Made by a program: the position numbers and the translations under genes
From: Seiridium cupressi
Taxonomy: Eukaryota; Ascomycota; Sordariomycetes; Amphisphaeriales; Sporocadaceae
Assembly (NCBI GenBank): GCA_036674765.1
Contig: JARVKI010000091.1
Coordinates: 111,798-175,797 of the forward strand
Direction: 5' to 3'
Length of the DNA: 64,000 nt
The notes under the pieces: generated by a model
What the model saw: only the letters and a program-made list of their open reading frames with translations
The model's database searches: none
What the model was told of the DNA's origin: nothing
In this document: positions 48,401 through 58,683 of the stretch, piece by piece
Layout: every line of letters starts with the position of its first letter
Position numbering within the stretch: position 1 is the stretch's first letter

Positions 48401-49388
48401 CCCCGCATACGCGATCGCCAGCCACCATTTGGTCCTCATATTTGCTGGCCAGCGAGGTTTCGAAGAAGTAGTTGAGTGCTGGGTACTTTCGGAAACAGCC
48501 CTTTGGCAGGGAAGTAGTTCCACTGGTGAAGAGAACGAAACCATCAATGACCTTGTCTGCTGCCTGGCCATTGATTTGGACTGCGTCATCAGGAGAGGGT
48601 TTTGACATCAGCCCCTCGAACGGCAGCCATTCCCGACTTGTCTGTAACGATGAGGTGATGATCTTGATGCTGTCCTGGAAGACTGAGAGGTCCTCAAGAG
48701 GGTTGATCAAGTCAGGATTTGTCGTGATCAGAACGGATCGTTTCCCGGGCGCCACTGATTTTGCTGTTTTGACCATATGTATGACCTCCTCCTTGTTTGC
48801 TAGGTTCCGGGGATTGATTGGCACGAATATGCACCCAATTTCAGCTACTGCCCAACTTATCATTGCCCGTTAGCTTCGAGCCTTGAGTTCCAGCAGAGCT
48901 TGAGCGGGCTTACATTGAAATTACGTGCTCAACACAATTAATGTTGAAGGTGAAAACGGGCATTCCCGGCTTGATACCAGCTGCTTTGAACCCAACGATA
49001 CATTTCTGTATACCAAGTTCCAAGTCCTGATAGGTCCATCGTAGGTACGGATTCTGACGATAATCATCGTCATCCAGTGCTTGACTCGAAATGCCATACA
49101 CTACAACACCTGAGGTTAGCGATTGTTCATTCGGGTGTGCTAGGCGAATCATCTGATCTAGAGCTGATGCCGCATGAGCAGAAACGCTTGATTGGGAAGT
49201 GATCGCCTGTAGGACGGGCTATAAAAGGTATTCACTAGATTCGGAGGTGGCTCACGCTCAGGCGGCTGATGAACACTCGCAACCGCCAAGTGATTGGGAT
49301 ACTTATTGACAGAGTCCAGAAACATCTCCCGTAGTGTCCGGCATGCTTCAGGGGCTGGCCCGCCGTGTACCTCACTCAATTCCGGCAT
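45418..49388 (-). CDS. Monomodular NRPS-like synthetase, adenylation-thiolation-condensation (A-T-C)
   Basis: Predicted to activate an acid as its adenylate, load it on a carrier arm and release or couple it through a terminal condensation domain. Six exons, 49388-49256, 49100-48914, 48855-48086, 48041-47621, 47569-46723 and 46671-45418, give 1203 residues. The A domain (about 20-600) has LRWTYQDL, the A3 loop LFTSGTTSLPKG, FGMTGA where A5 is expected, WFKTGDQA (A7), GRYKDMIIRGGENMSP (A8) and the PRTMAGKIQK lysine (A10). It looks acyl-CoA-ligase-like rather than amino-acid specific. The carrier domain has FADSITVMRV with the phosphopantetheine Ser. The C domain keeps the catalytic HxxxD as HAVIDA, with Ala for the usual Gly. 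No reductase or thioesterase follows. The first intron (155 nt) is the least certain. Confidence 0.85.
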
Positions 49389-51299
49389 CTCGAGCAGACT
49401 GGGGCACAGAGTTTTCTCGAGGTCACAGTGGTGTTCTCCGCAGACCGAGTATACGACGATTTCAAGGTATGAATTGATGTATCGATCGTTGTAGTACGGA
49501 TCACGTCTCAACTACCCAAGGTCGCCAAGGTTCACGAGATACAGGCGGAGCTTTTGCGAGACCGCGTTCCTTTTATTACGGAGCGTCACATCATGACCTA
49601 CCTGCAGCGTTTGCAGCGAGGTCCAGTGGCCCTCCACTAAATCGTACATCTCTACTTCTGATAACTGGCCGGCGAACTGACACGGAGTGGACTCGCATGG
49701 GCAAGGGTACGTCTAGATGCGGCAAAGGCGGGCGCGTCGGGCTCCACGATTGGGGCATGGTAGTGCACCCTAGCAGATACCCGTGCGCCAAGCAATGCTT
49801 GGTGAAACTCAGACAGATGCGAAGCGCAAGATTGCCTACCAATGCTAGCTAGAAGCCCCGTCTATCATGCTATTCGGGCTACAGTTTGAGAGATGTGTAT
49901 TTACGAGTGACGCCATTCGGGCACTGTGAGTACCTCGGATGTCTATCACTACATCACGGTGTAACTACACTGGTTTAGTGGGTTCCATTCGTAATTGATT
50001 ATGCAGACTCTCGCTCGGAGATCACTGCGAGCCTGCATCTTTATCTTGCGTGATTGTATAGGTTACATCCGTGGTAGGTCCAGACCCAGCGGCAGTTCCG
50101 ACAAACGAATTTCCAACCAGAACCTACACGCACGCAGTTGTATGAATCTTTATACCCTATGGAGCGTGTGCATTAGGAATGAATGTTCCTGGGACTTGCA
50201 CATGTAAAAGTTTCGCCTGGGAGCGGATCGAGTCAAAGGATGCCACTTGAATAAAACTGTTTGGATATACCTCGATGTTCTGACGATAGCACTAAGATAT
50301 ATTGTGGGCATCCTTGACTTCTGCTGCCCCCTGTACCGAGAAAAATGAACAAAAGCAACATTCTCTTGCGCGGTCGATTATTACGATTAACGCTACGTGC
50401 GAGGATATCTGACGTGAGCTTCGCCCTCTAGTTAGTGCTTATAGGCGACTTTGTAAGTTTGTTAGTCTCCTGTCTTGAGCGCTTTGCCGGGTCCGCGCGA
50501 TAACGAGATTTACTAACATTTATATACTAGTGCTAAATAGTATGAGATGACTCGGGCTATTGATGCAAACAGATCAGCATCAATTGGCTGAGCATAACAA
50601 AGCAAAATACGCGTGACCATCATCCTTCCCAAATTTTGCAAAGTGTAAATCATTCGAGATCAGCGCAGCCAGACACCTACCATATTTCAAGTGCAGAGCG
50701 GACCAAACACCTCTGCTAACCCTGCTGTCAATGTACGGATCATAACCTGTATGGAGTACAACTAACATGCAAAAAATATGTTATGAGCTATGAGACTCTT
50801 TTGTATATCTAGCTTGATTTTGCCTTCTCTGATTTATTAGACCTTATTCAAGCGTGCGTTAGGTGTTTGATCTATTATATATTCGGATACAGTAGACCTT
50901 TGTGGGTAATTACAGTCGCTGTGTGGCAATCGTTTGTACGATGAATCATACCATCTCAATTGATTACGGTATGGATTGCGATTTGGGACTATCACTGTCA
51001 CGTCGGCATAAAGTGGCGTAAGCTTGTGGCTGGTATTATTTTTAGACAAAATATAGCGGAATTCCTCGAAGAGAGTATAAAGAAATTGCTCGGAGAAACT
51101 ACTTTAAGAAATTATTCTAAGAACCTATTTTGGGAATTTGCATTAAGAATATTTACTAATATAAGATCTCTGCTCCTGTCAAAATCGTCGCACCACTGAG
51201 AACCTTGCAATAGTTTACTCCTGGCTAAACTATACGAGCCGTTGTGTATTGCTTAGTATAACATCTCATCACTAAGAATAGACGCAACCACCTTCAACC
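49389..51299. other. Upstream region of the A-T-C synthetase, 1.9 kb
   Basis: Promoter of the synthetase gene on one side and 3' end of the disordered-protein gene on the other. The part from about 50,500 to 51,250 is strongly AT-rich with many TTA/TAA triplets, which could be old RIP-mutated or simply degenerate DNA. No supportable gene. Confidence 0.45.
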
Positions 51300-52181
51300 T
51301 CAAGTCTCAGCAAACTCATTTTCCTCAACTGGCTTGTCAATATACTTGGGATTTGTCGCCCGAGCATTGCGCGGATCGAGTTCTTTGAGCGTCGGGAACT
51401 CCTCCTCGGATCCAGAATGCCGATATTCGTCATCATCAGGATCACGCGGCTTCTTTGCCTGATCTTGCTTTTTAGTACGCGAGCTGGACGATCCCGTAGT
51501 CGGCGGTGTCACTGTCTTTGACGCATTGCTTGCGGCCGCTTTGGCTCGTTTTCTAGGAGTCGTCGGGGCGATATCAGTCACTGCCCTCTTCGTCTGAGGA
51601 GAGGTAGGTTGTGTCGCACGGCCGTTATGCGTCCCATTCCGTACCGCACTCGATCCCGCTGGCTTCGGAAGAGCTTGGGGGGCTGGAGCACCCTCGGATG
51701 CTGCTAGCGTCGCGGACCTCGCACGATGTGACAATGCGAGCGTACCATCCGCCATCTCGGCAACAGGTGCGCGGGGCTGCGACGAGTTGACGGGACCAAA
51801 TATCACCGGAGGCTCAAGATGACCATTGGACTTCCAGGGCGTGACGGGCGACATGAGCTGCTTTGACGCCTCGATGACGGACAAGTCATTCTCGAGCTCG
51901 TCAACCAAATCGTCAATTGCCCCATGAAGATCTGGCCGGATACGGCGAAGTAACCCGGTGCATCTTTCGTGATACACCTGCTGCTGGTATAGGAAGAAGG
52001 CCATAGGGTCAGGTTCGCTCCGGTCGATGGCTCTCAGGGCATCATCTCGCGCCCGTTCCAGCGCAGAAAGACCCTGGTGGCGAAGTATCTCGCCAATCGT
52101 GTCGCGAATGAGAGCTTGTGTGTTGGCACTGCACGTCTCTATAACGGCGTCTGTGCTAGGTGACAAGACAGAGGATGCCAT
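51300..52181 (-). CDS. Disordered Ala/Ser/Pro-rich protein with basic nuclear-type motif, unknown
   Basis: Intronless, 293 residues from the ATG at 52,181 (MASSVLSPSTDAVIE). The frame continues upstream without an ATG. The first about 110 residues are helical and fairly conserved in style (IGEILRHQG, ALRAIDRSEPDPMAFFLYQQQVYHERC). The rest is low complexity, with TPRKRAKAA and RTKKQDQAKKPRDPDDDEY, then an acidic end, EEEFPTLKELDPRNA. The basic cluster suggests nuclear location. I do not recognise the family. It looks like a housekeeping-type nuclear protein rather than a metabolic enzyme, and may mark the right edge of, or an interruption in, the metabolic stretch. Confidence 0.65.
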   Translation of the reverse strand: MASSVLSPSTDAVIETCSANTQALIRDTIGEILRHQGLSALERARDDALRAIDRSEPDPMAFFLYQQQVYHERCTGLLRRIRPDLHGAIDDLVDELENDLSVIEASKQLMSPVTPWKSNGHLEPPVIFGPVNSSQPRAPVAEMADGTLALSHRARSATLAASEGAPAPQALPKPAGSSAVRNGTHNGRATQPTSPQTKRAVTDIAPTTPRKRAKAAASNASKTVTPPTTGSSSSRTKKQDQAKKPRDPDDDEYRHSGSEEEFPTLKELDPRNARATNPKYIDKPVEENEFAET

Positions 52182-52976
52182 AGCTTTGAGTGGCGACCAG
52201 GGTTGGGTGGTAGAATGACGTGAAATGCTGTTGAACCTCAGTAGGTAAATATTGGGAAGTTGATCATACGCGGAAAAGATGTATACCAATATGAAGAGCT
52301 AAGATGAGCTGCCCCAGATAATCAAATCGTCGAAAGCAGAGTGCAAGTCATGTAGTCTCTTGTCATGAATGCTTTTTAGGTAAAGTGCAGCGATTATAAT
52401 CTCGTCGTGCAGCACGGACTTGATTTATCAAGATTGCAGAGAAAACCTGTGTTGGAAAGGCGAGGTGGTGGCGAATTCCCCCACCCACCGTTGGTGCCTG
52501 GAAATGGCGTTGGGAGACCTCCCTCAGTATACCTTATGCGCAAGCGAATCATGCATTCGCAAGGATTAGACCTCTTGTACGACCATAAACCAAAGTCAAA
52601 GCTCACGAATGACCAATGACCATCCATATTTTGAAGACATGAGACGAAAAAGAAAGGGGGCCTCATGAGTTTTTGTTTGCTGAAAAGTGGTTTTCATCCA
52701 ATGTTTCAATAGGCGCTGCAAAGGTCGGCTGTGCTACAGGCCATGGAGGTACTCAGCCTTAGAGACCGCGTTTCATGTCGGCCAACATCAAGCAGCCTCG
52801 GGTGCTTTTGACGTAAAATCGCGGCTAACTCCGCCTAGAAGTTTCCAGTATGTTCGCTCAAAATCAACTCAATTATCCCTTGGGGGCTGTACAGCTGCTT
52901 CCTGAAAATGATGCATACAAAATATTGTATAGCAGGTGCTTCTTGAGCATGTCGAAATGGGTGATGCTACTGCTAA
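52182..52976. other. Intergenic spacer
   Basis: 795 bp between the disordered-protein start and the 3' end of the FAD oxidoreductase gene. No gene seen. Confidence 0.5.
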
Positions 52977-54482
52977 TTAGAATACTGAGCCTGAAACCCC
53001 CTTTTGCAGTTTTTGGAGCCTCTCTTCTGTAAGCTCGAAGCATTCAGGCAAGCCAGTCTCGTTCCACCCCGCTCCCAGTATAAGTTTCACGACCCCTGGG
53101 ACGCAGGTAAATATTCGCGCCATGCCTGCGAGTCACAAGCGTTAATGTCTGGTTGCCAGGAAAAGGAGCATTTTACGACTTACCGTGGCCATTGAAACCA
53201 GCGCAGATCCATTGCCCGGGCGAACCAGGCACCTCACCCACAAAAGGCACAGAATCCGGTGTCATTGCAATGATACCTGTCCATGTGTGCAACAGTCCCT
53301 CTCCATGTTTCAGGGATGCCGGATCGCACTTGAGGAAGTATTTTGACCACGTAGACATCACATCGTCACGGACCTCTTCGTTGAAAGCACTATCATCTGG
53401 AAGTAAACAACTGTCTAGGGCTGCTTGGCTAATGTTTGGGTTGTATCGTGAAGCACCGAGGATGATGATACCATCGGGGCGTCTGTGAGCTACAGAATAG
53501 AAATGCTTCAAACTGTGTCTCAGGGACATGGTGCTTGGTAATATATTCGCCCCGTTCAAGGTGGATGGAGGTACAAATGCATGTGCCTGGGCTCGATTTG
53601 GCGTGACGAAAGATGATAGCTGTGGTAGCAGATGAGGAGCAAATGCATTGGTGCAATGAAGGATATGCGGTGTTGTGATGGTTCCCCTGGGCGTCACAAT
53701 GTCCCATTGCGGCTGCTCTGGGCCTGACCCAGGAGATTGCGCTATCGAAGTGGCCGGACAATGTGTAAAAAGGCTTGCACCCTTTTCAATAACACGAACC
53801 AGAAGCCATTGAGCCAGCTTGGCGGGATGACTCGAACCAGCAGGCCATTCATACGCAGTGACTGTTTGGGCGATGCGTGTTTTCTCTTTTGCCTCATCGC
53901 CCTCGTAGAACTTGATATGCGAGACGTCACCGCCAGCTTCCTTGTACTCCTTAAAGCTTTGCGCATTGAATTCGGCGAATTCTTTGGTCAAGCAGACATC
54001 AAAGGTTGTGGTCGGGTTGAAATCGCAATCCATGCCGTGTTTCTTCACAAACTCATCGACTCTGTTGAAGACAGTACGCTCATTGTCGATAATCTTGAGT
54101 GCCTGTTCCTTGCCATGGACTCTTTGATACACCTGGAACCCCCGAAAGGCATCTATCAGTCATATAAGCAGAGGCAACACAGTCGATTTTGATGCCACCA
54201 ACCAGGTCGAACATGGCCCGCGTTCCTTGAACTTGCTCCACTAGCCGCCTCACGAGCTTCTAGGATGGTGATATCTGCCGCAGAGACACCACCCTCGATG
54301 AGCTCAAAAGATGCCAGGGCGCCTGATATGCCCGAGCCGATCACAACATATTTGGATTTTTCGGGGACTCCATCACCCTCTTGGGCATTCAGATATGGAA
54401 AAGATCGTGTGGTCTGCTGCCAGAACGACAGACACGGGTTAGGCACCGGCAAGCCATTCCGGGGATTTGCGAGCGATCCCAT
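52977..54482 (-). CDS. FAD-dependent oxidoreductase, DAO fold
   Basis: Flavoprotein oxidase/dehydrogenase of the D-amino-acid/sarcosine oxidase superfamily (PF01266), which oxidises a secondary or primary amine. Exons 54482-54203, 54152-53184 and 53125-52977 with introns of 50 and 58 nt; 465 residues. The dinucleotide-binding motif is VVIGSGISGALASFEL with EAREAASGASSRNAGHVRPD after it; the first intron falls in that Asp codon. The late blocks HTWTGIIAMTPDSVPFVGEV and GFNGHGMARI form the C-terminal FAD-contact region and are intact. No targeting peptide is evident. The substrate is unknown. An amine oxidase near an A-T-C synthetase could prepare or modify its amine partner, but amino-acid catabolism is equally possible. 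Confidence 0.9.
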
Positions 54483-55505
54483 ATTCAACAAGATGACCGT
54501 ATGTATCAAGGCCAGTAATTCTATATACCATTATATGGTGACAGAACGTGATTTTGGATCATGTTACCCATCGACCCCTTCTCGCACGCCCTTTTGTTTC
54601 TTCGTAAGGTATTAGCCCGAGTCGGCCGCTTGCGGGGAGCGGGCATCGGCCTCTGGAGCGAGATCTGCATGTCGGACGGGGTGGCCCGATTGGTATCCGC
54701 TGTGGACCTGCTAGATAAACATGGGGCCGACATGTCGGAGTATTATTTAGTAGAGCATTTCTTTGCTGAGTAACTGAAGATAACCTTCAGCCTTTATGGG
54801 CACGATACAATTGCATCCCTGGAGCGGGTGTAAGGTACGGTTCTTTGCCGCCACATCATGACGAAGGGACTGAGGGTGCAATGTAAGAGCGGGGAAACCC
54901 CGGATAGTAGCGAATACCTCGGATGAGGACCTCAACTAAACAAATTTCGGTACGGAGATTGGAAGGCCTATTAATATGATCCAAAGGTTGCATGTGAGGG
55001 ACTACTTTATATCAGAGTGGCGTATTGGTTCCTTCCACAAAATGAGTCTCGGCATCAAGTACAATAGGTAACGTCGTAGTCAGCACGAATGTGCGATTGC
55101 TTCGGCCGACAGCCGAGCGCTAAATACCGGCCACAAGACACTAATAACAGGGGATCAGCATGCTGTGGGGCTTTCGTAGTGATAACGGGCTGCCATGGCT
55201 GCCATGACACAACTGATAGCCCTTGTCCCAGCCTGATAACACAACATTTCCTTGCCGTTCTACGGTAGGACCATACCGGACTGGTGTATCTTATGCCGCC
55301 CTGTAATAACTTTCGGAGCTGTGACTAAGCACGAATTTGGCCCAGATTGGTCGTTGATTTAAGTATAAGCGTTACGCGAGCAACCTATCTACCAACGAAG
55401 TCGCCACGATATCAGCCAAGACAAAGCCGACTGACTTGAGCTGGCATATGCTCAGTCGACCACAGGTGCCCCTACCGACTCACCAAACTGCCAAGGCGTG
55501 TGAAG
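54483..55505. other. Divergent promoter, FAD oxidoreductase / MFS transporter 2
   Basis: 1.0 kb between two divergent starts. No gene seen; shared regulation of the two neighbours is possible. Confidence 0.45.
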
Positions 55506-57568
55506 ATGCGATTCGGGGGACTTGCGTTCGCGCAACGCCATGAGCGCACGCCTGAAGAGCGCGAGCTCGTTAGACGGCTCGATATCTTTCTGATGACGTT
55601 TGGGTGCATTTCCCAAGGTAAGCCCTCTTGGATGGTTAACAGATGAGCTTTAGTTGACATGCCTTAGTTATCAAATGTGAGTACCTCGCCATGCCATTGT
55701 CACACCAAGTCTAAGCATTATTCTCTCAAGACCTCGATCAATCAAATATTAGCAATGCCTACGTGTCGGGCATGAAAGAGGACCTGGGTCTCAACGGGAA
55801 TGAGCTGAACTAGTAAGCCAGTATCTGCTTCGGAACTCGTCACAAAGCTGAAAGGCTGCGGCTAATGCTATGATCAAGTTTCCAAACATATTTCAATGTT
55901 GCATATTGCATTATGCTTATCCCATCCCAAGTCATCCTCACTTTTGTTCGACCGAGCTACTGGCTCCCTAGTCTCGAGGTATGTTGGGGTGTGATTACTG
56001 GTTTAATCGCGATAACGCAACACGCGAACCAAGTATACATCCTTCGGGTTTTCCTTGGTCTTTGTGAAAGCTCAGCCTGGCCGGGAATGATGACTCTCTT
56101 TAGTAAGTCAAACACTGTTGGTTTCACTACTGCATGGTCGACATGGCCTTGGACGTGTTCTATGACCTGCGTACTGATTGGCTTAGTGCATTGGTACACT
56201 CCCTCCGAACTCGCCAAAAGAATGGGATTCTATCACTCGTGTCAAGCAATTGGATCAATGATGTCAGGTGCGCTGCAAGTGGCTGTTATAAACACACTTC
56301 ATGGTACACACGGACTCGCAGGGTGGCGTTGGCTTTTTGTCATCAACGCAATAATGACTGTCATCGTTGGGCTTTTGGGTTTCTTTTTACTGCCGGATCT
56401 ACCCAACAACGTTAACCCGAGAGCGTTCTGGTTTAAAGAAGGCCATGCTAAATTGGCAATGGAGCGTCTCGATCGCCATGGGCGTGCCGAGCCAAAGAGA
56501 ATGACTTGGGCAGGGGCCAAGTATGTGTTCTGGCTACCTACAGTCTGGCTTTCGCTGACACAATTCTAGGCGTACCTTTACCAACTGGGTAGTATACTTC
56601 ATCTCGGCTCTCTATATTGCCACCGTCCTTGCCCCTTGGGGTTACTCATACTTCAACCTGTTCTTGAAGAGCTTGAAAAATGCAGACGGAAGCGCAAGAT
56701 GGTCAACATCAGAAGTTAACGCTATTCCTATCGCAGGTGGTGCCATCAACGTTGTCTTTGGTAGGTACTATGCCACTTTCGTTTGATGCCAAGATTGACA
56801 TAAGTGTAGTTTGGATATGGGCCATTCTCTCCGATCTATTGAGGACGCGGTGGATACTAATTGTCACTCAGGGTATGTATTCACACTTTTTTCGCCTTAT
56901 TCTAACCAAAGCTGATCTGTTATTAGCCGTTATTGGACTTATACCTTGCATTGCAATGACCATATGGACATCGCACCCCGACACGACGTCGCTGGCAACC
57001 GCTTACGCGAGTTATTTCATCTCATACCTCACCTTGGGGACTGCACCTTTGATCTTCGCTTGGCTCTCTGATCTGTAGGACGATCTTTCTGCTCTCGATC
57101 ATGAAATAATACTGACGACGAAAGGCTACCACAAGATCCCGAAGCAAGAACACTTATCGTTGGAACCGCTGTCGCCACATACTATGGCGTATCAGCGTGG
57201 TCTCAAGTACTAGTGTGGCCAGCATCACAAGCTCCCTATTGTAAGAGTGTATTACTAAATTAAGAGCTTGGCCGTCTAACTCGTGTCAGATAAATACGGC
57301 TGGCAATCGTCGATTGGCCTTTGGATCTTTGTGATCGCCATGACTTGTCTGCTCCGATACGTTGATATCAAGTATCTGCTGTAAGTCGAGTGCAGGGACC
57401 TTTTTGATCAAAATCGTGCTGACCACGTGCCCTAGCCCCGAACGTAGAGCGGTCTTCTCTACCATAAATGGAACACCAGCAAACGATGAGGAACCAGAAG
57501 CAGCTGAGCCTTCGGTCACGAACAAAACCAAAGCGCCAACATCAGTTGCAGCTGTACCAGAGGCATGA
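55506..57568 (+). CDS. MFS transporter 2, anion:cation symporter (pantothenate/Fen2-like) type
   Basis: Plasma-membrane proton symporter with twelve helices. Eleven exons give 500 residues: 55506-55617, 55668-55676, 55731-55812, 55879-56102, 56187-56520, 56570-56760, 56810-56872, 56927-57074, 57125-57240, 57290-57380 and 57436-57568. The second exon is a 9-nt microexon coding the VIK of [14 protein letters not shown], a conserved family block, so it must be included. Other markers are [64 protein letters not shown] and [15 protein letters not shown]. It is only distantly related to the MFS gene at 29.5-31.6 kb. The substrate is unknown. Confidence 0.9.
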
Positions 57569-57969
57569 ACATTGGATTTGGATGGTCTGAGGTTAGAACG
57601 CGAACTTTCCCAGTAGTACACAGAAGCATTTGCAGATCTTTGCCGAAAACCGGATTATTCGCAAAGCAAGTTTGGCTTTCTGCAAGGAGTTCCAAAGCTT
57701 CAAGCCTGGGAGCGGCCATTTGCTTCAATTCTCGTGGAGTCGCTTTACCTGCTCAAGGTTCGCCGTATTAATGGTTATACGTAACGTTATCATGCTCAGT
57801 TTTTCGCAATTTCGTCATCCTCCATCTGCATTGAAAAGCCCGTCAAACAGTGACTAAATTAGATTCATAAAGCTATTCCTCTTATTCCCTCTTTTAACGA
57901 CTCGAGAACTGACCCGTACGCCACAAGTTTCAATTCATATTTTAGAAAAAGTCACCGACGATTACTACG
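57569..57969. other. Short spacer before the copper transporter gene
   Basis: 401 bp. AT-rich toward the Ctr start; contains its promoter. No gene or clear copper-regulator site seen. Confidence 0.5.
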
Positions 57970-58683
57970 ATGAACTCGACCCACGTTGGCCATACCGGCC
58001 ACATGAATCACACAACTCATGCGGGTGACGCTGGCCACGGTGGGCATGCCGGCCACAACCACGGCGGTGCTCCGGATGCCTGCAAAACTGATGTATGTGT
58101 TCCCTCGCGATATGCAACCACTACGTATCGACCGGCAATCCTGAAAATAGAGACAAAAAATGCTAAAATAGATTTCAGATGCTCTGGAATTGGCACACCA
58201 TCGACGCCTGCTTCATCAGCTCCTCGTGGCACGTCACGTCGACGGCTATCTTTGCCGGATCATGTCTCGGTGTCTTCCTCCTTGCAGTAATCACAGTACT
58301 CGCACGCCGACTCTCTCATGAATATGATGCCTACCTCACACGCCAAATCATCGCCCACTCCAACTTTGACGAAAAGGACCACACTGCCCCTGTCCAGTCA
58401 CAACGTCCGTGTCTCATCCAGCAGCTCGCCCGGTCGTTGCTTTACGTGGCACAAGTGGCCTTGGGGTACATTTTGATGCTGTAAGTCTGGAATTACATTT
58501 TTGAATGACGCGAACAGCAATTGACCATGGCTAATGTGCAACAGCCTTGCCATGTACTACAATGGATACATCATCATCTCAATACTGACTGGCTTTTTCG
58601 TTGGATTCTTTGCCTGTGAATGGCGAAAACTGGGAGGCCCCGCACGTTCGGAAGTACAAAGCTTGTCGTCTGCCCACTGCTAG
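57970..58683 (+). CDS. Ctr-family copper transporter with His-rich N-terminus
   Basis: Copper(I) uptake channel of the Ctr family (PF04145), acting as a trimer in the plasma or vacuolar membrane. Exons 57970-58092, 58179-58480 and 58545-58683; introns 86 and 64 nt; 187 residues. The N-terminus has about a dozen His in HTGHMNHTTHAGDAGHGG-type repeats, a metal-binding domain. MLWNWHTIDACFISSSWHV follows just before the first membrane helix. Helices lie at about residues 62-84, 134-148 and 155-172, and the last helix ends in GFFACEWRK. The classical MxxxM of helix two is not obvious, so I rate assignment to Ctr1- or Ctr2-like as open. It lies 400 bp after the MFS 2 gene on the same strand. Confidence 0.87.

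Noticed and set aside
49158..49255. Continuing exon 1 of the A-T-C synthetase into the following open sequence
   Set aside because: That reading ends in a stop; splicing GTGAGC at 49,255 to TAG at 49,101 restores PPELYGISS followed by a conserved A-domain start.
50500..51250. Transposon remnant in the AT-rich stretch
   Set aside because: No terminal repeats, target-site duplication or transposase-like frame was visible.
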